From assembly GCA_964631265.1 (NCBI GenBank), contig CAZVWW010000047.1:1-16010 (forward strand): a stretch of DNA of 16,010 nucleotides, in the 5' to 3' direction. Within the stretch, counting starts at the first letter, position 1, and every line of letters begins with the position of its first letter. This DNA is from CAZVWW01 sp964631265 (lineage in GTDB: Bacteria > Thermotogota > Thermotogae > MWEM01). The notes below the pieces were generated by a model that saw only the letters and a list, made by a program, of their open reading frames with translations, did no database searches and had not been told where the DNA came from. The position numbers and the translations under genes were made by a program. Below, piece after piece: positions 1 to 5,684 of the stretch.

Positions 1-107
1 AGGAGTTCACCAGCATGGTCGTTGTTCAGAGGGCCTTCCAGGCAAACGCGAGGACGGTTACCACAACGGATCAGATCCTTCAGGAGCTGGTGAATCTCAA
101 GCGGTAA
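1..107 (+). CDS. flgE: Flagellar hook-family protein (FlgE-like), C-terminal end only
   Basis: The reading frame is open from base 3 and ends at TAA 105-107, giving 34 residues; the rest of the gene lies to the left of the window. The tail contains QRAFQANARTVTTTDQILQE followed by LVNLKR at the stop. This is the conserved C-terminal helix of the flagellar rod/hook family (Flg_bbr_C), which packs in the core of the hook tube. The ending in VNLKR fits FlgE better than FlgG or FlgF, but 34 residues cannot exclude a paralogue. A strong terminator follows, so this is the last gene of its transcript. The chemosensory genes to the right start from their own promoters. Confidence 0.75.
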   Translation, partial: EFTSMVVVQRAFQANARTVTTTDQILQELVNLKR

Positions 108-143
108 AGCCGATAAAGCAAGACATCATAAATAATAACACTG

Positions 144-173
144 AAAGGGTATCTTTTTGAGGATACCCTTTTT
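144..173 (+). terminator. Rho-independent terminator after the hook gene
   Basis: A perfect 10-bp stem, AAAGGGTATC (144-153) with GATACCCTTT (162-171), has an 8-nt loop and runs into a T-tract on the right. It sits 37 bases after the hook-gene stop and separates the flagellar transcript from the chemosensory operon. Confidence 0.85.
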
Positions 174-194
174 CATTATACTTCATATCCTTCT

Positions 195-223
195 TTGTTT
201 CCCCCCGCTTTTTCTGGTATAAT
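195..223 (+). promoter_or_regulatory. Sigma70-type promoter upstream of the chemosensory operon
   Basis: TTGTTT (195-200) lies 17 bp before a perfect TATAAT (218-223). The -10 is preceded by TGG, giving an extended -10. It is followed by about 110 bases of leader before the first chemosensory start codon. A further unpaired TATAAT occurs at 262-267 without a good -35. Confidence 0.55.
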
Positions 224-298
224 AGCCGTATACATTTCAATGTGTTATTATTAATACGTTTTATAATTGAGAATCTTCACTTCAGCAAAATAAACTTA

Positions 299-307
299 TG
301 GTATAAT
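299..307 (+). promoter_or_regulatory. Extended -10 promoter close to the first chemosensory gene
   Basis: TGG-TATAAT (TATAAT at 302-307) is a consensus extended -10 whose start point would fall near 314, about 30 bases before the ATG at 343. No good -35 is seen at the right spacing; extended -10 promoters often do without one. The ribosome site (AGGAAAGCGAGGGG, about 326-339) lies between it and the gene. Confidence 0.5.
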
Positions 308-342
308 TTAACTTCCAAAAAAAAAGGAAAGCGAGGGGTTCG

Positions 343-735
343 ATGAGAAGAGCTTTGATAGTGGAAGACGACGAGGTTTCTGCACAGATACTTTCGGCGC
401 TTCTTGAAGATGACTTTAAATGTGATATAGCGCCAAACGGTGAAGAAGGGCTGAAGATGTACGATCAATCTTTTGAAAAGGATCCTTACGATATCATCTT
501 TCTCGATATCATGATGCCCATCAAAGACGGGCAGGAGCTGCTCAAGGATATCCGGAACCTTGAGAAATCCCATGAGGTACAGAAAGATCAGAAGGTTAAG
601 ATCGTGATGACAACGGCGCTCGGGGATTTTGACAACGTTGCCGAGGCCTTTAAAGGGAAGTGTGACGGGTATCTGGTCAAGCCGATCATCCCGGAAAAGT
701 TGACGGAGTTGCTTGAACAGCTTGGAGTTGTTTAA
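343..735 (+). CDS. Single-domain response regulator (CheY-like receiver)
   Basis: This 130-residue protein is one receiver domain with no output domain. The acidic pocket is at D9-D10, the phosphoacceptor is D55 in FLDIMMP, the switch residue is T91 in the MTTA segment, and the conserved lysine is K113 in LVKP. The family accepts phosphate from a histidine kinase and signals by binding a partner. The loop before strand 4 (about residues 72-85) is longer and more charged than in classic CheY, and the residue before K113 is V in a YLVKP segment, so it may bind something other than FliM. It is the first gene of the chemosensory operon, with a good AGGGG site before ATG 343. Its stop is followed one base later by the likely TTG start of the next gene, suggesting coupled translation. 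CheA is the obvious phosphodonor, by context only. Confidence 0.9.
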   Translation: MRRALIVEDDEVSAQILSALLEDDFKCDIAPNGEEGLKMYDQSFEKDPYDIIFLDIMMPIKDGQELLKDIRNLEKSHEVQKDQKVKIVMTTALGDFDNVAEAFKGKCDGYLVKPIIPEKLTELLEQLGVV

Positions 736-736
736 T

Positions 737-2476
737 TTGGAACAGGACAGTCTTTCCAGGATCGAGACCCTGGAGAATATGATCCAGCAAAGCATCGATA
801 TGACCGAGGATCTCAGCAAATCTGTCTACGATTCTCTGCCGGAGCTGGAAGAGGAAATCAAGAATATGATGGAGGAGGTCAAGGACTTCCTCAGCACGAT
901 GACCTCAAGAGGTGGAGAGGCTGAAAAAGACTCTTTCATTGAGAAACTGACAACGCTGAGAAAAGGGGTCACAAAATCTCTTGAGAACCTGACAGCACTC
1001 ATCGACATTATCGATGTCCTCTTCAAAGAGGTCTTTCAGGGGAAGGGAAACCGCTCTTTTATAGAGTCTATAATGGACGAGACCAACAGGGTTGAAGCGG
1101 CGCTTGAGGATCTGACATCTGTTGCATTGAATGCCTCAATCACCTCGTCCCAGTTGGGTTCCGAGGGCGGCGCCTTCTCGATGCTGTCGAAGGAGATAGA
1201 AAGAGAGTCCGTCAAGATCATTAAGCATTTCAAGTCGATCACCAATATCATTGACCGGAGTTTTCCCTCAATCGGCATGTTCAAAGAGACCCTCGATAAT
1301 TTTACAGAATTCACAAAACTGAGAACGGATTTCCATGCATTGATCGAGAAGTTCAACGAAGTGGAACAAAAACTGGTTGAGCTGGAAGAAGTCCTGAACA
1401 AAGAGATCGACGAGACCTCCGGGTCATTCCCCGATATCATGGCGGACATGGTCGGGCAGGACATCTTCAGGCAGCAGATGGAACATATCCTGGATTTTTT
1501 CAACGAGGTCCGCAACGATCTCGCCCGGACCAGTGAACAGAAGAAAAAGGATAGCTTTTTAAAGTTCATCCTCGAGGTCTCGGAAGATATCCTGACCGAC
1601 TCGAAGAAAGAGTTCTCAAAGGCCTTTGATCAGGTCGAGAACAAACTCTCCTCATTTACGGATGTCTTTAAGGAGAGGATAGTCAGAAAGGCCCAGAAAT
1701 TTGCCATCTTCTTCTCCCGGGAGGACAAGGACTCGCTGTACAGAATCATCCAGGAGGTGCTGATCATCACCGTCCGGAATGCCGTTTTCATGGAGGATAT
1801 TCTGGGCGGAATAGCCGATATAAAGGACTCATTCGGTCATTTTAAGGAGAACATCCACGCCCTCCAGAACGAAATCAGCGGGGCGGTCATAATTGCCAGG
1901 CGGTTTAAGACGATGAACATCCTGATCAAGGCCGAACTGGCCAGACTCGATCAAAAACTGGGGAAAAAGGCGGAGGGCATCAAAGCGGAGTTTGACCGGG
2001 CCATTGAAAAGGTGACGACGACCACCTACAATCTCGAACGGCTGACAAACGAGATAATGGATCTCTATCACAGGAATTCCGACAAATTTGATAAATTCAA
2101 AGAGTACTCCGGCGAGATGATTAAAAAAGGTGAGTTGAAAAGCACATTTGAAAAGCTCGAACAACTCGTGGATTCCATGAATCAATCCTACTGGGATATG
2201 ATGAACGACTTTGAAAAGTCACTGGCTCAAGTCGACTTGCTGGAGTCGGACTTCAAAGAACGCCTGGCAGAAGTGAAGCGGAAGAACGATGAGATCCATC
2301 AGTTTGTCATTGATTTTGACAGTGATGTCCCGGCATACGAGCAGGAGTTCCTCCAAGACCCGCGACTCAAGGCGTTGAGCGAGAAGTTTACCACCTATCG
2401 CGAAAGGGTCAGCGCGAGCGATCATATGGAGATAGAGGATGTTGGAAGTGAAGGCGGAGAATTCACACTCTTTTAA
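737..2476 (+). CDS. Soluble coiled-coil protein with degenerate chemoreceptor tip and CheZ-like DxxGQ motif
   Basis: This 579-residue protein is almost wholly charged helix, with no membrane segment, HAMP domain or N-terminal sensor. Residues about 130-154 read ALNASITSSQLGSEGGAF and on to KEI, matching the spacing of the chemoreceptor hairpin tip (ALNA-I-G-G-F-EI), but the usual Arg and Glu of EAARAGE are replaced by Q and S. At residues 237-241 DMVGQ, then DIFRQQMEHI, resembles the catalytic DLTGQ helix of the CheY-P phosphatase CheZ. The C-terminus is acidic and ends GGEFTLF, recalling the CheY-binding tail of CheZ. Start: TTG 737 has GGAG at 724-727 with 9 bases spacing, one base after the upstream stop; TTG 713 (GGAG, 4-base spacing, 23-bp overlap) is the alternative, and ATG 779 has poor spacing. 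It lies between two receiver genes and upstream of cheA. Function in chemosensory signalling is inferred; receptor-like scaffold, phosphatase, or both are possible. Confidence 0.7.
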   Translation: MEQDSLSRIETLENMIQQSIDMTEDLSKSVYDSLPELEEEIKNMMEEVKDFLSTMTSRGGEAEKDSFIEKLTTLRKGVTKSLENLTALIDIIDVLFKEVFQGKGNRSFIESIMDETNRVEAALEDLTSVALNASITSSQLGSEGGAFSMLSKEIERESVKIIKHFKSITNIIDRSFPSIGMFKETLDNFTEFTKLRTDFHALIEKFNEVEQKLVELEEVLNKEIDETSGSFPDIMADMVGQDIFRQQMEHILDFFNEVRNDLARTSEQKKKDSFLKFILEVSEDILTDSKKEFSKAFDQVENKLSSFTDVFKERIVRKAQKFAIFFSREDKDSLYRIIQEVLIITVRNAVFMEDILGGIADIKDSFGHFKENIHALQNEISGAVIIARRFKTMNILIKAELARLDQKLGKKAEGIKAEFDRAIEKVTTTTYNLERLTNEIMDLYHRNSDKFDKFKEYSGEMIKKGELKSTFEKLEQLVDSMNQSYWDMMNDFEKSLAQVDLLESDFKERLAEVKRKNDEIHQFVIDFDSDVPAYEQEFLQDPRLKALSEKFTTYRERVSASDHMEIEDVGSEGGEFTLF

Positions 2477-2489
2477 GGGGTGATAGAAT

Positions 2490-2771
2490 ATGCAGTTTAA
2501 AATCGAAAAAGAGCTGACTGTATTCAATGTTGAAGAAGTGTTTGAGGAATTAAAGAGCAATTTTTCCAAAGAGGGCAGGAATTTGGTGCTCGAACTGGAT
2601 ATGACCACCGTGGAGGATATCGACGGAGCGGGGTTGCAGATGCTGGTTGCCCTTCAAAAACAGGGGGACTCACATGACTGTGATTGTCGTATCATCATAA
2701 CAGACGGGATACTTCAGGACATGAAAAAATACGGAGCGGATACAGTACTGAATCTGGAGGTGCGGGAATGA
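2490..2771 (+). CDS. STAS-domain protein without the usual phosphorylatable Ser
   Basis: This 93-residue single STAS domain resembles anti-sigma-factor antagonists. The diagnostic segment is EDIDGAGLQMLVALQ at residues 42-56. In SpoIIAA-like antagonists the motif is D-S-S-G, with the first Ser phosphorylated; here it is D45-G46-A47-G48, so the phosphosite is absent. STAS proteins with a DxAGLQ motif are known companions of chemotaxis operons, so a structural or docking role beside CheA is more likely than a sigma-factor switch. ATG 2490 has a good AAGGGGTG site and follows the preceding stop by 13 bases. The gene overlaps the next cheY by 4 bp (ATGA), so the two are probably translationally coupled. 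Partner unknown. Confidence 0.85.
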   Translation: MQFKIEKELTVFNVEEVFEELKSNFSKEGRNLVLELDMTTVEDIDGAGLQMLVALQKQGDSHDCDCRIIITDGILQDMKKYGADTVLNLEVRE

Positions 2772-3145
2772 ACAAGACCATCCTCATAGTGGATGACTCC
2801 GCAACCGTAAGGGTTGCGGTCAAGATGGCCTTGAAAAAAGACTATGAGGTCGTTGATGCCAATAACGGCCAGGATGCCCTGAACAAGATCAAGACTTTGA
2901 CAGCCAAAGGGACAAGGCTCAATCTGATCATAACAGACATCAACATGCCGAAAATGGGCGGCCTGGAATTTATAAGAGAGGTTAAGAAAGACCGGAAACT
3001 CAAATTTACCCCGATACTGGTCCTGACAACCGAATCACAGGGAAGCATGAAGGCAGAGGGGAAAAAGGCGGGGGCCACAGGCTGGCTTGTCAAACCCTTT
3101 AAACCCGATCAGCTTCAGGGGATAGTTAAAAAGGTAATCAAATAA
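2768..3145 (+). CDS. cheY: Chemotaxis response regulator CheY
   Basis: This 125-residue receiver domain has every canonical CheY position: acidic pocket D9-D10, phosphoacceptor D57 in IITDINMPKMGG, switch Thr T88 in VLTTES, an aromatic W106 in the Tyr106 position, and K109 in LVKPF. CheY is phosphorylated by CheA and, as CheY-P, binds the flagellar switch to change rotation. ATG 2768 overlaps the STAS stop in an ATGA junction and has GGAGGT at 2756-2761. An in-frame upstream extension to 2684 would run back through the STAS gene and is rejected. It lies 24 bases before cheA. This copy looks more CheY-like than the first receiver of the operon, so it is the better candidate for motor output. 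Confidence 0.93.
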   Translation: MNKTILIVDDSATVRVAVKMALKKDYEVVDANNGQDALNKIKTLTAKGTRLNLIITDINMPKMGGLEFIREVKKDRKLKFTPILVLTTESQGSMKAEGKKAGATGWLVKPFKPDQLQGIVKKVIK

Positions 3146-3169
3146 TGAGAACGATTCGGAGGTGGTCAT

Positions 3170-5239
3170 ATGCCGTCAGACGATTCTGAAATGATTGAGG
3201 TCTTTATCGGCGACGCAACGGAACAACTTGAAGTGCTGGAGGCGGAACTCCTTAATCTGGAAGACAATCCGGAGGACCCGGAGACCATAAAAAAGATATT
3301 CAGGGCGGTGCATACCCTAAAGGGCAGTGCGGGTTTTGTTGACTTCAGTGATATCGAGGCATTTGCCCATCTGTATGAAGAACTGCTGAGCTCTATCAGA
3401 GACGGTAAAATCACGATTAACGATGATATCATGGAAGCGCTCCTGACCTCAAAGGATATTATCAACGCCATGATCAACTACCGGGTCGGGCAGTCTGATT
3501 ATCCGGACGAAACGAAAGTGGAGGACATGAAAGAGGAGTTGAAACGCTTAAACTCAGGCAGTGCTGAAAAGGACCCGGAAGAGGAGGAAGAGGCGACAAC
3601 CGGTGGACCTAAAAGAGAACTCTTCAAAGTGGCCATGAATCTTCGAACAGATGTCTTTGAAACGGGAACCGATCCACTGCTCTTGATCGACGATCTGGCC
3701 AATCACTGTAAGATCCTTGATACCACCATGGTGATTAAAAATGTGCCGGTGCTGACGAAAATCAACGTGTTTGAGAACTATCTGTCCTGGAATATTATTG
3801 TCGAGTGTACAAAGGGGCGGGAACAGATCGACGACGTCTTTATCTTCGCCTCCATGGACAACGATATACAGATCGAGAAGATCACCGACGAGGATCTCAG
3901 CGAGATGGAGGATTCTAAAATCGGAGAACTGCTGGTTCAGAAGGGATATATCGGGGAAGAAGAAGTCGAAGAGGCCATGGAGAAGCACAAGAAACTCGGA
4001 GACGACCTCGTCAAAGAGGGAAAGGTCACGAGGAAGCTTGTGGATTCAGTTGCCAAGCGTCAGGAAGAACTCCGGAAAGTCAGAAGGACCAGTACCCTGC
4101 GCATCGAGACCGATAAACTCGACCGGATCATCGAATCCGTCGGCGAGGTTGTCGTCGTGAAGTCGAGGATCAGAGAGCTCCTGGAGAGAAAAGGCTGGCT
4201 CCAACTCGAAGAGGAGGCAACACTGACAGAACTCGACCGGTATATCACCCAGCTTCAGAAGGACGTCATGAACACGAGAATGGTACCCATTAAGGACACT
4301 TTGCTGCCTTTCCGGCGCCTTGTCCGCGATCTCTCCAAAAAACAGGGAAAAGAGATTGAATTTGAGATAAAAGGGGAGGATACAGAACTCGACAAGACCG
4401 TCACAGAAAAGATAAAAGACCCGTTAAAACATATGCTGCGCAATTCCGTTGATCATGGCATCGAGACACCGGAGGAACGGATTGCCGCCGGGAAACCGAA
4501 AAAGGGAAAACTCCTCCTGGAGGCCAGCCATCAGAACGGGGAGGTCCTGATTGAGCTGACCGACGACGGTAAGGGCATCGACCCGGAAAAGATAAAAGAG
4601 AAGGCTGTATCAAAGGGCCTGTTAGAAGAGGATGCCACCCTCACCAGGGAAGAGGCCTTGAGGATGATCTTTAACCCCGGTTTTTCGACGGCCAAAGAGG
4701 TCACCGATGTATCGGGCAGAGGCGTTGGCATGGATGTTGTCATGGATAATATCAACACCATCCAGGGGGACGTTGAGGTTCACAGCGAAAAGGGGGAGGG
4801 CACGGAGTTTACCATCCATATCCCGCTGACGCTGGCCATCATTGACGGTATCCTCGTCCGTGTCGGAACCAACAAACTCATCATCCCGATCCAGTCCGTG
4901 GTCAGCTTCCAACCGCTGGATCCGAAAAGCGTCCACAACGTCAACAACACGACCGCCCTCTCATTCAGAGGGGGGTATATCCCGGTGATCAATCTCGGCG
5001 AATACATGCATTACCAGGCGGAATCCAACAACATGTTGGTCATCGTTCAATCGGGAAACAAGTACCTCGCCCTGATCCTCGATGAGGTGGTTGGGAAGTA
5101 TCAGATCGTCATCAAATCCCTGGAAGAGAACTTCAAAAAGATCAAGAACTTTGCAGGGGCGACGGTCCTCGGAGACGGCAGCGTTGCCCTGATCCTCGAT
5201 GTGAAAACACTTTTGAGAAATGTGAAGAACGTATCCTGA
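3170..5239 (+). CDS. cheA: Chemotaxis sensor histidine kinase CheA
   Basis: This 689-residue kinase has the CheA order of domains. P1/HPt is at about 1-110 with H48 in AVHTLKGSAG. An acidic linker (about 130-148) leads to an alpha/beta module at about 150-240 in the place of the usual P2. Two 24-residue repeats of the KIGELLVQKG / KLGDDLVKEG type follow at 250-273 and 275-298. P3 dimerisation is about 308-372. P4 has the N-box LRNSVDHG (423-430), G1 DDGKGI (465-470), F-box around FNPGFSTAKE (501-510) and G2 GRGVGMD (516-522). P5, the CheW-like regulatory domain, spans about 552-688. All catalytic residues look intact. It autophosphorylates on H48 and passes phosphate to receivers, here probably the two encoded upstream. 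GGAGGTGG precedes ATG 3170. No cheW is present in the window, so a coupling protein must be encoded elsewhere or replaced. Confidence 0.96.
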   Translation: MPSDDSEMIEVFIGDATEQLEVLEAELLNLEDNPEDPETIKKIFRAVHTLKGSAGFVDFSDIEAFAHLYEELLSSIRDGKITINDDIMEALLTSKDIINAMINYRVGQSDYPDETKVEDMKEELKRLNSGSAEKDPEEEEEATTGGPKRELFKVAMNLRTDVFETGTDPLLLIDDLANHCKILDTTMVIKNVPVLTKINVFENYLSWNIIVECTKGREQIDDVFIFASMDNDIQIEKITDEDLSEMEDSKIGELLVQKGYIGEEEVEEAMEKHKKLGDDLVKEGKVTRKLVDSVAKRQEELRKVRRTSTLRIETDKLDRIIESVGEVVVVKSRIRELLERKGWLQLEEEATLTELDRYITQLQKDVMNTRMVPIKDTLLPFRRLVRDLSKKQGKEIEFEIKGEDTELDKTVTEKIKDPLKHMLRNSVDHGIETPEERIAAGKPKKGKLLLEASHQNGEVLIELTDDGKGIDPEKIKEKAVSKGLLEEDATLTREEALRMIFNPGFSTAKEVTDVSGRGVGMDVVMDNINTIQGDVEVHSEKGEGTEFTIHIPLTLAIIDGILVRVGTNKLIIPIQSVVSFQPLDPKSVHNVNNTTALSFRGGYIPVINLGEYMHYQAESNNMLVIVQSGNKYLALILDEVVGKYQIVIKSLEENFKKIKNFAGATVLGDGSVALILDVKTLLRNVKNVS

Positions 5240-5261
5240 CTGACAAAGGAGACTGAAAAGC

Positions 5262-5675
5262 ATGTTTGACTTTATCAAGATCTATCTGACGGCATTTGTG
5301 GCCTTTTTTGCCATTGATTTAATCTGGCTGGGTGTCGTTGCCAAAAACATCTACAGCCGGTATCTCGGCTTCATCATGAAGGAGACCCCCAACTGGGGGG
5401 CGGCCATGGGGTTCTATTTGCTCTACATTATCGGGCTTGTCTTCTTCGTCATCTCCCCGGCCCTTGAGAAAGGGAGCTGGCAGTATGCGCTCTTTGCCGG
5501 GATGTTCTTCGGTTTCATCACATACGCCACATACGACCTGACGAACTATGCCACCTTAAAAGACTGGCCCGGATTCATCACCATCATCGATCTGATATGG
5601 GGATCCGCCCTGGGCGGCTCGGTTTCCATCATCACCTATCTAATCATCAGCCGGTTCAACTGGGTCTCATTCTGA
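5262..5675 (+). CDS. DUF2177 family integral membrane protein
   Basis: This 137-residue hydrophobic protein has about four membrane spans: about 5-28, 48-66, 73-93 and 108-131. Family marks are FAIDLIWLGVVAKNIYSRYLG near the N-terminus and YATYDLTNYATLKDWP (residues 87-102), typical of DUF2177 proteins, whose function is unknown. It begins 22 bases after cheA with an AAAGGAGA site, so it is likely read on the cheA transcript, but nothing ties it to chemotaxis. Its last codons overlap the end of tex on the other strand by 9 bp. Confidence in the family is high; no function can be given. Confidence 0.9.
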   Translation: MFDFIKIYLTAFVAFFAIDLIWLGVVAKNIYSRYLGFIMKETPNWGAAMGFYLLYIIGLVFFVISPALEKGSWQYALFAGMFFGFITYATYDLTNYATLKDWPGFITIIDLIWGSALGGSVSIITYLIISRFNWVSF

Positions 5676-5684
5676 GAAACCCAG
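5660..5684. other. Hairpin spanning the overlapping stops of the DUF2177 gene and tex
   Basis: CTGGGT+CTCA (5660-5669) pairs with TGAG+ACCCAG (5673-5684) around a 3-base loop, with a 2-base AA bulge. Both convergent stop codons lie in it. Neither strand shows a T-tract after it, so it is at best a weak bidirectional terminator or transcript-end stabiliser. Confidence 0.3.

Noticed and set aside
1036..1569. Antisense open frame of 177 codons inside the receptor-like gene
   Set aside because: It is Ser/Leu-rich with no domain and looks like the mirror of coiled-coil coding sequence; the plus-strand gene explains the region.
2684..2767. Longer CheY with 28 extra N-terminal residues
   Set aside because: The extension lies inside the STAS gene in another frame, while ATG 2768 has an ideal GGAGGT site and an ATGA junction.
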